Shown here: one piece after another, positions 9,072-17,214 of the stretch
Layout of the letters: every line of letters begins with the position of its first letter
Numbering within the stretch: position 1 is the stretch's first letter
Assembly: GCA_905214435.1 (NCBI GenBank)
Contig: CAJMMA010000002.1
Span: 38,027 to 102,026 of the forward strand
DNA: 64,000 bases
Origin: an uncultured bacterium
GTDB taxonomy: Bacteria > Actinomycetota > Coriobacteriia > Coriobacteriales > Coriobacteriaceae
Direction: 5' to 3'
The notes under the pieces: generated by a model
What the model was told of the DNA's origin: nothing
What the model saw: only the letters and a program-made list of their open reading frames with translations
Database searches by the model: none
Translations under genes and position numbers: made by a program

Positions 9072-9395
9072 TTTTTCAAGACGTGCGATTGATAAGAAAG
9101 CTTGTCAACATCACGGCTAATGGAGACGGAGCTGTCTCCAGGCAATGTTTTTCGATACGAACGTCTCAGATATCGTATTGCTAGGGACTAAGTCAATCAC
9201 TTGTTAGGGTCGAAGCGTAAATGCGTTTCCTCGGCTCCGCACCCTGTTGGGCTCGAATCCCGGCGCATGGGTAGCAAAAAGCCCGTCACCACAAGGGTAA
9301 CGGGCTTCTCGTTTTAAATGATGCCCCACCCAGCGGGATGTTCGCGTGCGGTTGGCATTGCCCGCTTCCGCCGCGTCGCTTCGCTCCTTGCGCGT
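9072..9395. other. Intergenic region with repeat copy A
   Basis: No gene seen. The right half (about 9214-9395) is a repeat that recurs before tRNA-Glu at about 10505-10697. The left half (9072-9210) shows nothing I can name. Confidence 0.5.
9214..9395. repeat. tRNA-end-like repeat, copy A
   Basis: Two blocks shared with copy B but in swapped order. One block includes GCGTTTCCTC, CTCCGCACCCTG and a T-arm-like GGGCTCGAATCCCGG, then a hairpin AGCCCGTCACC/GGGTAACGGGCT (9280-9306). The other starts TGATGCCCCACCCAGCGGGATG, which resembles the antisense 3' end of the tRNA-Glu gene at 10698. Confidence 0.6.
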
Positions 9396-9477
9396 CGCCG
9401 TGGGCGCCATGGAGGAGATCGTGGCCGCCGACTGCTGGCCGGTCCCGACCTACGACGACATCCTGTTCTATGTGTAA
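9396..9477 (+). pseudogene. Duplicated 3' end of type III glutamine synthetase gene
   Basis: Encodes AMEEIVAADCWPVPTYDDI and the final LFYV-stop, the same last residues as the intact glnA at 1494-3581 with one substitution (Tyr to Cys) and silent changes, TAA instead of TAG. Upstream the similarity stops inside the tRNA-like repeat. It keeps its own terminator just downstream. This is best read as the relic of a second GSIII gene or of a recombination event; it cannot encode an enzyme. Confidence 0.85.
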
Positions 9478-9500
9478 CAGACACGTCTGATTTTGTGTGC

Positions 9501-9537
9501 GAAGGGGTCTTGCATGTGCGAGGCCCCTTTTTTGCCG
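9501..9537 (+). terminator. Terminator after the glnA 3' relic
   Basis: AGGGGTCTTGCA / CGAGGCCCCT hairpin followed by six T residues. Confidence 0.75.
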
Positions 9538-9658
9538 CTTGGACCTTCTTTGAACATGCGGCCGAGTGAGCGTTTCGCACGGGGCATCTTGAAAGTTGTA
9601 ACCTATTTTGGGCATGCGGACGTTTCGGGCGTTTGTTCATATAGGGGAGGATTATCCG

Positions 9659-10420
9659 ATGAGGGTATTCGATATCGTGTTTAGCCCGACCGGCGGAACG
9701 GAAAAGGCGTCTGGCTACATTGCCAATGCGTTGGAAGGGGAAACCGTTGCTGTAGACCTGACAGATAGCGGGCTTGGTTTTCGCACGGTTGCGATGACAA
9801 AAGAGGATGTAGCCGTGATTGCGGTGCCCTCGTATGGTGGGCGAGTCCCGGCTGTGGCCGCTGAGCGCTTGGGTATGATGCGAGGGAACGGTGCGCAGGC
9901 GGTTCTGGTTTGTGTTTACGGAAATCGTGCGTATGAGGACACGCTGGTCGAGCTTGAGGATGCGGCAAAGGGTGCGGGTTTTCGGGTGATCGCGGCGGTT
10001 TCTGCCATCGCCGAGCATTCTATTGTTCGCCAGTTTGCCGCCGGTCGGCCAGATGCGCAGGACGCGGCGCAGCTCGCTGGGTTTGCGGATCAGATTCAGC
10101 AAAAGATATCTGCAGGAGATGCTTCCGATCCGGCTATTTCGGGCAATCGTCCCTATAAGAAGGCCGGGGGCACCGGTATGGTGCCTAAGGCCACAAAGGA
10201 GTGCACCGCCTGCGGGACTTGTGCCACAGCGTGTCCCGTTGGCGCTATCGACAAAGACGATCCCAAGCGGGTGGATAAAAAGCCCTGCATCTCTTGCATG
10301 CGCTGCGTTGCCGTATGTCCGCGGGGCGCGCGTGGGCTAAATCCTGTCATGCTCTCTGCTGCCACTAAGATGCTCGGCAAAGTCTGTGGCGAGCGGAAGG
10401 AGTGCGAGCTGTTTATCTAG
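9659..10420 (+). CDS. Flavodoxin-ferredoxin protein (EFR1-like)
   Basis: 253 residues. The N-terminal 150 form a flavodoxin-like domain (FSPTGGTEKASGYIA binds the FMN phosphate; VPSYGGRVPA). The C-terminal third has two 4Fe-4S motifs, CTACGTCATACP-like CTACGTCATACPV spacing (CxxCxxCxxxCP) and CISCMRCVAVCP. It is a cytoplasmic electron carrier of the EFR1 type found in anaerobes. ATG 9659 follows GGGGAGG. It is monocistronic, ending at a strong terminator. Redox partner unknown. Confidence 0.85.
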   Translation: MRVFDIVFSPTGGTEKASGYIANALEGETVAVDLTDSGLGFRTVAMTKEDVAVIAVPSYGGRVPAVAAERLGMMRGNGAQAVLVCVYGNRAYEDTLVELEDAAKGAGFRVIAAVSAIAEHSIVRQFAAGRPDAQDAAQLAGFADQIQQKISAGDASDPAISGNRPYKKAGGTGMVPKATKECTACGTCATACPVGAIDKDDPKRVDKKPCISCMRCVAVCPRGARGLNPVMLSAATKMLGKVCGERKECELFI

Positions 10421-10463
10421 CACAAGGGCATTGAGTACTTTTCGTTTTATAACGGCAAAAAGA

Positions 10464-10505
10464 ACGAACCCGCCGGACCTTACATCCGGCGGGTTCGTAC
10501 ATTTT
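10464..10505 (+). terminator. Rho-independent terminator
   Basis: Perfect 14-bp stem ACGAACCCGCCGGA / TCCGGCGGGTTCGT with a 7-base loop and a following ATTTTT, 43 bases after the flavodoxin-ferredoxin gene. Confidence 0.9.
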
Positions 10506-10697
10506 TGAGTTGGTACCCCAGCGGGATGTCCCCGTGCGGCTGGCGCCGCTCGCTTTCGCTGCGTCGCTCCGCTCCTTGCGCGCTGCGCTGGGAAACGCTT
10601 TGCGTTTCCTCAGCTCCGCACCCTGTCGGGTTTGAATCCCGGCGTTGGAGAAGAAAAAAGCCCGTCACCGCAGGGGCAACGGACTTCTCGATTTAAA
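10505..10697. repeat. tRNA-end-like repeat, copy B
   Basis: Shares with copy A the CCAGCGGGATG...GCGTCGCT...CCTTGCGCG block and the block with GCGTTTCCTC, CTCCGCACCCTG, GGGTTTGAATCCCGG and the hairpin AGCCCGTCACC/GGCAACGGACT (10659-10686). It directly adjoins the 3' end of tRNA-Glu. Confidence 0.6.
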
Positions 10698-10774
10698 TGG
10701 TGCCCCCAGCGGGATTCGAACCCGCGATATCCACCTTGAAAGGGTGGCGTCCTTGGCCGCTAGACGATGGGGAC
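10698..10774 (-). tRNA. tRNA-Glu (UUC anticodon)
   Basis: Complete cloverleaf on the minus strand. The acceptor stem is GTCCCCA / TGGGGGC, the anticodon loop CTTTCAA gives TTC, the T arm is GCGGGTTCGAATCCCGC, the discriminator base is A and the CCA is encoded (10698-10700). Confidence 0.96.
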
Positions 10775-10873
10775 AGCGGGAAAGAGTATAGCAGACTTTT
10801 TTGCCGGCGCGTATATCGTTGGCAAACTGGAAAACCACCACACAGGAGCAGACTTCTATTCCGATTTTCAAAT

Positions 10874-11010
10874 ATCTCAATCTGTAACATCTAAGCGGGT
10901 AAATCGGCTCCACCTGTTACAGATCGAGACAGACGGCGGGCGTCGGGACGAACATCTCAATCTGTAACAGTACGACGACTTTTAACGGTCTAGATGTTAC
11001 AGATTGAGAC
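10874..11010. repeat. Four 17-bp repeats in alternating orientation, exact 40-bp period
   Basis: Copies at 10874-10890 (+), 10914-10930 (-), 10954-10970 (+) and 10994-11010 (-), consensus RTCTCRATCTGTAACAK. The 23-base spacers are unrelated to each other. Adjacent copies can pair as two 17-bp stems with 23-base loops. The array lies between tRNA-Glu and the stop of the convergently placed murT-gatD. No cas gene is near. Confidence 0.85.
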
Positions 11011-11072
11011 AAACCGCTGGGACGGGTCAAAACCACTACAAAGGTGCCTGTCTCCTTCGTCGTGGTGGGGTG

Positions 11073-13250
11073 CTAGGGGAGGAGCTTCATGGCGGCATCG
11101 TGAGCGGCGTGCTCGTAGGTGTCGTCGAGGGGCTTGAGCGGCAGCAGGGCTGTGGCTTGCGCATCGCCGCGGCGCTCGAGGGCGTGGGCAATGAGCCAGT
11201 CGGCGAGCTCGGGGTTCTTGGGCAGTGCCGGTCCGTGCAGGTACGTGCCGATGACGCCCTTGTAGATCAGTCCCTCAAAGCCATCGTCGCCGTTGTTGCC
11301 GGTGCCCGCGACGACGGACGTTCCGAGCGGCGTGGCCTCTGTATCGAGCAGGGTGCGTCCGCCATGGTTCTCGAATCCCACAAAGGGCTCGGGTGCCAGG
11401 TCGGTCTTGACGGCGACGTTGCCGATCAGACGGTCGGAGCCGCGCACAGTCTCGGCGGCAATGACGCCCAGACCCTCAATGCGATCGTCGCCCATGTAGT
11501 ACGAACGACCGAGCAGCTGGTAGCTACCGCAGATGGCAAGCAGCGTACCGCCGTCCTCAACATAGGCCGCGACCTTGTCTTTTTGAGCGAGTAGTTCATG
11601 TGCAACCGCCAGCTGGTCGCGATCGGAGCCACCGCCCATCATGACGATATCGGCATCGTGCAGATCGAGCGTCTCGCCCATGCGGACCTCGTCCACGCGC
11701 ACGGGAATGCCGCGCCAGGCGCAGCGGCGCTCGAGGACGATGACGTTGCCGCCGTCGCCGTAGAGGTTGAGGGCATCGGGGTACAGATAGACGATGCGCA
11801 GCGGGCGCGAAAGCTCGACCGGCGCAATATCGGTGGGGACAGCGCTACCATCGGCGCGCGTTACAGCGTGGGAGGCGACCGAACTTGCATCGGTGCCTTT
11901 GAGCCCGTCGAGCTCCTTGACCAGCGGCGGAAAGGCCGTGTAGTTGGCGACGGCATAGAAAGTGTCGCCGGCGGCCTCGTCTGCCACGGCACCAATCGCC
12001 TGCTCGACATTCGAGATAATCGTGGCATCGATGCCGGCGTACTTGAGGCGCACCTGCATGTCGTGCGCGCGCGTGCCGCCGGCAAAGGCGACAAGTCCCG
12101 TTGTGTCGGCGATGCGCTCAAAGTCGACGTCGTAGATCCACGATACATCGTGGCCGTCGGCATCGTTGTCGTTGAGGAAGAAAGCGCAGAGCCTGCCGCC
12201 TGCCGTTTTAATGGACTGAATCTGACGATCGAAGCCCACGGGATTTTTGGCCAGGTTTGCCTCGACGGTACGGCCGGCGATCTCCCAGCGGCCCATGCGT
12301 CCGCCGGCGGGGACGTAGGCATCGAGCGTGGGCTGCAGGTGCGCCGCGTCCACGCCCAGCTCGTGTGCCGCAAAGAAGGCGGCGGCGACGTTATAGACCA
12401 TGTACAGGCCGTTGTAGCGCGTGGCGATGTGCGTTGCGGGTGCGTCGGTATCGGGTCCAAAGACAAGGTCAAAGCCGTAGCCGTCGCAGCCGAGCTCCAC
12501 GCCCGTCACGCGACGGACAAGCGCAGGGCGGGCCCAGCCGCACGAGGGGCAATGGTATGCGCCGAGCTGTCCGTACTGCACATAGTCGTACTCCAACGGC
12601 GCGTTGCACTGTGAGCAAAAACGCGAGTCGCTAATGCGGTCGGACTCGGTGCCCGTGGCGCCGTCGATGCCAAAGGCGATGCTTGCGTTGGGAACGCGCG
12701 CGGCGATCGCGGCACACAGCGGGTCGTCTGCGTTGTAAATGAGCGTCGTTGCCGGCGAAAGCTCCAGCGCGTGGGCGATGACATCCTGGGTGTGGTCGAT
12801 CTCGCCGTAGCGGTCTAGCTGGTCACGGAACAGGTTGAGCAGCACAAAGTACGTCGGCTTGAGCTTGGGCAGAACGCGTACGGTGTAGAGCTCGTCGCAC
12901 TCAAAGACGCCTACGCGCTTGCTGCTGGCGGTTCGCTTAAGGTTGCCGCGCGCCTCGAGCAACGCGCCCACCACGCCCGGCTCCATGTTGTTTCCGGCGC
13001 GGTTGCATACCACGGTGGCGCCGCTGGCGGCAACGGCGTCGGCGATGAGGTTGGATGTGGTGGTCTTGCCATTAGTACCGGTGATCACCACACTGCGGTC
13101 GACCAGGCCCGCGAGGTCGCTTAGCAGCTCGGGGTCGATCTTCATGGCGATGCGGCCGGGGAGTACGCCGCCCTGGCGCTTAAGGACGGAGCGCAGCCCC
13201 CAGCGGGCGATATCGCTCGAGGTACAGGCGAGAGATGAGCGGAAGTTCAT
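11073..13250 (-). CDS. MurT-GatD fusion, lipid II isoglutaminyl synthase
   Basis: 725 residues joining two enzymes that are usually separate. Residues 1-470 are MurT: a Mur-ligase ATP site TGTNGKTTT (57-65), NRAGNN, the Cys4 ribbon CSQC / CPSC, and a C-terminal domain. After a linker, residues about 485-725 are GatD: YLYPDALNLYGDGGN, the nucleophile in LLAICGSYQLLG, and the His in YLHGPALPKN. Together they amidate the D-Glu of lipid II to D-isoGln, using glutamine. ATG 13250 has AGGAA upstream. Nothing suggests a sequencing frameshift, since one frame covers both domains. Confidence 0.93.
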   Translation of the reverse strand: MNFRSSLACTSSDIARWGLRSVLKRQGGVLPGRIAMKIDPELLSDLAGLVDRSVVITGTNGKTTTSNLIADAVAASGATVVCNRAGNNMEPGVVGALLEARGNLKRTASSKRVGVFECDELYTVRVLPKLKPTYFVLLNLFRDQLDRYGEIDHTQDVIAHALELSPATTLIYNADDPLCAAIAARVPNASIAFGIDGATGTESDRISDSRFCSQCNAPLEYDYVQYGQLGAYHCPSCGWARPALVRRVTGVELGCDGYGFDLVFGPDTDAPATHIATRYNGLYMVYNVAAAFFAAHELGVDAAHLQPTLDAYVPAGGRMGRWEIAGRTVEANLAKNPVGFDRQIQSIKTAGGRLCAFFLNDNDADGHDVSWIYDVDFERIADTTGLVAFAGGTRAHDMQVRLKYAGIDATIISNVEQAIGAVADEAAGDTFYAVANYTAFPPLVKELDGLKGTDASSVASHAVTRADGSAVPTDIAPVELSRPLRIVYLYPDALNLYGDGGNVIVLERRCAWRGIPVRVDEVRMGETLDLHDADIVMMGGGSDRDQLAVAHELLAQKDKVAAYVEDGGTLLAICGSYQLLGRSYYMGDDRIEGLGVIAAETVRGSDRLIGNVAVKTDLAPEPFVGFENHGGRTLLDTEATPLGTSVVAGTGNNGDDGFEGLIYKGVIGTYLHGPALPKNPELADWLIAHALERRGDAQATALLPLKPLDDTYEHAAHDAAMKLLP

Positions 13251-13295
13251 GAAGCCGTTCCTAACGTGAATGACATGGTCGTGGCGTTTGCGCCG

Positions 13296-14339
13296 TTAAA
13301 AGCCGTAACGGCGCGCAAATTCCTGGGCAAGCTGCGATACGTCTTCGCAAGCGCTGGCCCAGGGGGCAAAGTCGGGAGTATCCGAGATGATGCCGTCGGC
13401 TTCCCAAACCGCCTGGTGCGAGAGGTCCCAGGGGTCGCGCGGCTCGGGTCGGCAGGGAAGATACGGCGTCTGGTACATGGGGTTCAGCAAGAAGAACGCG
13501 CCGCCCTCGCAACGGTTAGCGAACTCGCGCAGCGCGCGTGTCGCCGGGCGCATCTTGTTCGTTTTGAACAGCAGAATCGTGCGGGCGAGCAGGTACCAAG
13601 CAGAGTTTTCGAGTGCGTCTGCCCCCATCTGCTCCTCGAGCTGATGCGCCAGGGCAAAAAAGCCGCCCTGGTCTTCCAAGCGGGCGAGGGCAAGCAGCAC
13701 GGTGCCGGCGGCCCGGGTGGGATAGCCCTCCGCCTTAAGGACGCGGCGGGCGTAGTTGGCAGCAGCACGGTAGCGGGCGCTCGCCATGCACAGCTGCGAG
13801 ATGGCCTCGAGCGTGTGGAGCCACCCGATAAGCGCCGGCTCGCTTACGGTGAGGTCTGCTGCGGTGACACCGTCGGCCAAAACATTATTGGCCCAATAGT
13901 GCGGGGCCTCCATATCAAACCCGGGCACGCTCTGTTGCAGGTAGTCGGCCGTGCTCGCCTCGAGCTTCATCAGGTCGCCCAGGCAGGCGTCAACGGGCGT
14001 GTCGGCCAGGATGATGGCGAGCAGCTGCGCGTCGACGGCCAGTGCATCGACGCGGACGATCTTGAGCAGCTCATCGCGCATGTCGTCGAACAGACGATTG
14101 CGCGTCTGCTCGAACTCCTCGTCGCTGCCCATGTCCTCGATGCGATGGAGCTCGTCGAGCAGGTGACGATGGACACCGGCATAGGACAGCAGCGCCTGGG
14201 CATGCTCGGACTGCGCATACTTGTGAGGGTTTGCGCTGATGTCGTTATGGACAAGCTCGCGTGCTGCATCGGTGAGCTCGGGGTGCGACGCCAGATAGGT
14301 GCGCTCCAAGTAGGCGGGGATGTAGACGCTCGGATCCAT
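13296..14339 (-). CDS. TPR-like protein of unknown function
   Basis: 347 residues, soluble, acidic, no signal peptide. Helix-rich with repeat-like stretches in the second half (YRAAANYARRVLKAEGYPTRA; LLALARLEDQGGFFALAHQL) and a C-terminal YLPCRPEPRDPWDL. The upstream gene's protein has the same architecture (YLANTPLRRR...DPWTLIAL), so the two look like diverged paralogues. They overlap by one base (TAATG), which implies coupled translation and possibly a heteromeric scaffold. I do not recognise a function. Confidence 0.6.
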   Translation of the reverse strand: MDPSVYIPAYLERTYLASHPELTDAARELVHNDISANPHKYAQSEHAQALLSYAGVHRHLLDELHRIEDMGSDEEFEQTRNRLFDDMRDELLKIVRVDALAVDAQLLAIILADTPVDACLGDLMKLEASTADYLQQSVPGFDMEAPHYWANNVLADGVTAADLTVSEPALIGWLHTLEAISQLCMASARYRAAANYARRVLKAEGYPTRAAGTVLLALARLEDQGGFFALAHQLEEQMGADALENSAWYLLARTILLFKTNKMRPATRALREFANRCEGGAFFLLNPMYQTPYLPCRPEPRDPWDLSHQAVWEADGIISDTPDFAPWASACEDVSQLAQEFARRYGF

Positions 14340-15415
14340 TAGAGGTCCCCTCCCTTAAATGGAAGCCCCTGCTCGGCTGCGCGCAGGATGCGCTCGTCGA
14401 TCTGGGAACGCACGATGTCGTTGGTGGCGACCCAGGCGGCAAAGCTGGCGTTGTCGGGAGCGCCCAGGCCCTCCTGCAGTACCGGCGTCGCCTCGGACAG
14501 TGCAAGGACGAGCTCGTCGGTGGAGCCTGTACCCACGTTGACGCGGGCATAGACGCCATCGGGAAACTCGGTTTGGAAGTAGAGCGCTTCGGCTGCGTGC
14601 GGGCATGAGCGCGCAAGGATGCGCAGGTAGTGTTCGGCGACCTCGTAATCCAGCTCGCGCCAGGCAGCGCTCATCAGCGCGATGAGCGTCCACGGGTCCA
14701 GGTCGCGCTCTGCGTCCTTGGGACGGCGGCGCAGCGGTGTGTTGGCAAGATAGGGCACGGAGTGGGCAGAGCGAAAGCGCTTGAGCTCCTCAGCGGGGTA
14801 TTCGAGCTTTGCCATGGCGAGCATTGCGGTGTGGCGGACGCCGGCAGGATCGTTGGGGGCAAAGTCGAGGCTGCGGTTTGCGGCTTCGAGCGACATGCGG
14901 TAGCGGCCGCTAATGAGCGCGCGCGATGCCAAGGCGGCAAGCCAGCGCAGGTAGGGACGGCGGGTCAGGTCGCCTGCGGCCTCGCGCTCGTAGGGGTCCT
15001 GCGCCGAGGCAATCTTGAGCGCCAGATCGTGCTCCACCTCGTCGCACTTGGACACCAGATATTGCACGTATTCCTCGTTAGATTCGGCGGTGAGCGCGCA
15101 CAGCATGCGCTGGGCATCCCAGTTGGCCGGATCGAGCGCGGCTGCCTCGCGGAGCATGTTCTCGGCTGCGGCTTCTTCTTGCTCTGCCTGGGCGTCGTCG
15201 GGGATAAAGGGAATGCGGTAGTCGACAGCCTCGACCACCTTGGCAATGAGGTGCCCAGCTCGGTCGCGATCGTGCACGATGAGCGGCGCGGGGTTACGGG
15301 TGAATTGTTCCATCAGACGCTCTACGGCGGGGCCGTCGGTGAGCGGGATATTGTCGCGGCGCAAGGCCTCAAGAACGAGGCGATGGCAATCCTCTTGAAT
15401 GGGGTCGAATGCCAT
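14339..15415 (-). CDS. TPR-like protein of unknown function
   Basis: 358 residues. The N-terminal part includes an HDRDRAGHLIAKVVEA region and the rest carries TPR-like helical pairs (MLREAAALDPANWDAQRML; YRMSLEAANRSLDFAPNDPAG). ATG 15415 is chosen because AAAGGAGG lies just upstream, inside a longer possible start at 15445. It is first in a two-gene unit with its paralogue downstream, one base overlapping. No catalytic motif is apparent; a protein-interaction role is inferred only from the repeats. Confidence 0.6.
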   Translation of the reverse strand: MAFDPIQEDCHRLVLEALRRDNIPLTDGPAVERLMEQFTRNPAPLIVHDRDRAGHLIAKVVEAVDYRIPFIPDDAQAEQEEAAAENMLREAAALDPANWDAQRMLCALTAESNEEYVQYLVSKCDEVEHDLALKIASAQDPYEREAAGDLTRRPYLRWLAALASRALISGRYRMSLEAANRSLDFAPNDPAGVRHTAMLAMAKLEYPAEELKRFRSAHSVPYLANTPLRRRPKDAERDLDPWTLIALMSAAWRELDYEVAEHYLRILARSCPHAAEALYFQTEFPDGVYARVNVGTGSTDELVLALSEATPVLQEGLGAPDNASFAAWVATNDIVRSQIDERILRAAEQGLPFKGGDL

Positions 15416-15914
15416 GGGGCCTCCTTTGCTGCGGTTAGGGTTCAAATATCTCTATATAAGGTTCTAGTTTACCCGCATGTGGCACACCGGGGGTGCTGCA
15501 CTTGGACATGCACCTTTGCACCACGAAGACGGATGTCGCACAAATGTCGGCACCCTGGACGACCGAGTGGTATCACGGTGCCGCAAACGGTCGATTTTTG
15601 GCGGCGAACGGGACGCATTTTGGAGGGGCACAGTCCTGCCCGGGATATGTAGTCAACCTTGATAAAACGTTTGCCCAGCTTGGGAGTATGAATGCCCCCA
15701 AGGGTCTTCAGAGATAGAAAAAACGTTTCATCATTGTTGGCTTTAGGTGAATAACTGACCAACCAGAACGGTAAAATAGTGTTTGTCTGAGCGTTGAGAC
15801 GTTTAGACATCGTGCATTGTCATCGCCGGCAACGCGCAAAACGGTCCTAACGGAGCCAATCGGGTGCTCCGTTATATACACAAGTCTAAGAGGGGCTTGT
15901 TTAGGAGGCACAGT
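15416..15914. other. Divergent intergenic region
   Basis: About 500 bases with no gene I can support. It contains an imperfect hairpin TGTCTGAGCGT / ACGTTTAGACA (15784-15809) and a possible -10 TAAAAT (15774-15779) upstream of the alcohol dehydrogenase. The TTAGGAGGCA ribosome site of that gene is at 15901-15910. Confidence 0.35.
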
Positions 15915-17138
15915 ATGGGACGTTTTACCAATCCTCGCGATCTGTACTTTGGTGAGGGCGCTCGCCACGAGGTGAAGAACCTCAAGGGCAAGAAGGCCAT
16001 CATCGTTTCTGGCGGCAGCTCTATGCGCCGCGGCGGGTTCTTGCAGGACGTCGAGGCCGACCTTAAGGAAGGCGGTTTCGAGGTCAAGCTGTTCGAGGGC
16101 GTCGAGTCCGATCCGTCCATCGAGACGGTCATGAAGGGCGCCGAGGCCATGCGCGAGTTCGAGCCTGACTGGATTATCGCCATCGGCGGCGGCTCGCCCA
16201 TCGATGCCGCTAAGGCCATGTGGGTCTTCTACGAGTATCCCGAGGAGTCCTTCGATAACATCATCCAGCCGTTCAGCTTCCCCGAGCTGCGTCAGAAGGC
16301 TCATTTCTGCGCCATCTCCTCTACCTCCGGTACCGCTACCGAGGTCACTGCCTTCTCCGTCATCACCGACTACGCCAAGGGCATCAAGTACCCGCTGGCC
16401 GACTTCAACATCACCCCGGATGTCGCCATCGTCGACCCCGAGCTCACCTATACCATGCCTGCTAAGCTTTGCGCTCACACCGGCATGGACGCTCTGACCC
16501 ACTGCATGGAGGCCTACGTTTCCACCTGCGCTTCTATGTTCACCGATGCCAACGCCCTGCACGGCATCCGCGAGATCGTCGAGTGGCTGCCCAAGTCCTA
16601 TGCTGGCGACCATGAGGCCCGTCAGCACATGCACGAGGCTCAGTGCATCGCCGGTATCGCCTTCTCCTCGGGCCTGCTCGGCATCGTTCACTCCATGGCT
16701 CACAAGACCGGTGCTGCCTTCGAGAACGGCCACATCATCCACGGTGCCGCTAACGCCATGTACCTGGGCAAGGTTATCCAGTGGAACTCCAAGGACCCGC
16801 GTGCTGCTGAGCGTTACGCTTACGTGGCCAAGGAGATCCTGCACCTTCCCGGCGAGACCAACGAGGAGCTCATCGCTGCGCTCGTCCAGAAGATTCGCGA
16901 CCTCAATGACCAGCTCAACATTCCGCAGTCCATCAAGGATTACGCGAATGGTGGCGTGAAGGTCGACGCCGAGAACCCGCAGATGGTTTCCGAGGAGGAG
17001 TTCCTCGCCAAGCTGCCCGAGATCGCTGCGAACGCCGAGACCGACGCCTGCACGCCCGAGAACCCGCGTGAGACCAAGGCTGCCGACTTCGAGAAGATCC
17101 TCAAGGCCTGCTACTACGACACCGACATCGATTTCTAA
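15915..17138 (+). CDS. Iron-containing alcohol dehydrogenase
   Basis: 407 residues. NAD(P)-dependent alcohol/aldehyde oxidoreductase of the Fe-ADH (butanol dehydrogenase-like) family: IAIGGGSPIDAAKAM binds the nucleotide, STSGTATEVTAFSVI is the family loop, and the metal ligands are visible in GMDALTHCMEAY, GIVHSMAHKTGA and FENGHIIHGAAN. Start ATG 15915 follows TAGGAGG. A terminator separates it from the two glycerol-dehydrogenase-like genes. It probably disposes of fermentative reducing equivalents; exact substrate not deducible. Confidence 0.9.
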   Translation: MGRFTNPRDLYFGEGARHEVKNLKGKKAIIVSGGSSMRRGGFLQDVEADLKEGGFEVKLFEGVESDPSIETVMKGAEAMREFEPDWIIAIGGGSPIDAAKAMWVFYEYPEESFDNIIQPFSFPELRQKAHFCAISSTSGTATEVTAFSVITDYAKGIKYPLADFNITPDVAIVDPELTYTMPAKLCAHTGMDALTHCMEAYVSTCASMFTDANALHGIREIVEWLPKSYAGDHEARQHMHEAQCIAGIAFSSGLLGIVHSMAHKTGAAFENGHIIHGAANAMYLGKVIQWNSKDPRAAERYAYVAKEILHLPGETNEELIAALVQKIRDLNDQLNIPQSIKDYANGGVKVDAENPQMVSEEEFLAKLPEIAANAETDACTPENPRETKAADFEKILKACYYDTDIDF

Positions 17139-17158
17139 TCGACTCTTGTTATCGTAAC

Positions 17159-17202
17159 GAGGGGCTCCGCACGTATCCGTACGGAGCCCCTTTCTTTTTC
17201 TT
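17159..17202 (+). terminator. Terminator of the iron alcohol dehydrogenase
   Basis: AGGGGCTCCG / CGGAGCCCCT stem then TTTCTTTTTC, directly before the next start codon. Confidence 0.88.
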
Positions 17203-17214
17203 TTAGAGAATGGG

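Noticed and set aside
10592..10660. A second tRNA gene (T-arm-like GGGTTTGAATCCCGG)
   Set aside because: No matching acceptor, D or anticodon arms can be drawn; treated as a tRNA-like repeat.
10874..11010. A mini-CRISPR array
   Set aside because: Repeats alternate strand, are only 17 bases, and no cas genes are in the window.
15493..15717. A 74-codon frame in the gap before the alcohol dehydrogenase
   Set aside because: No ribosome site, no similarity, ends inside the probable promoter region.
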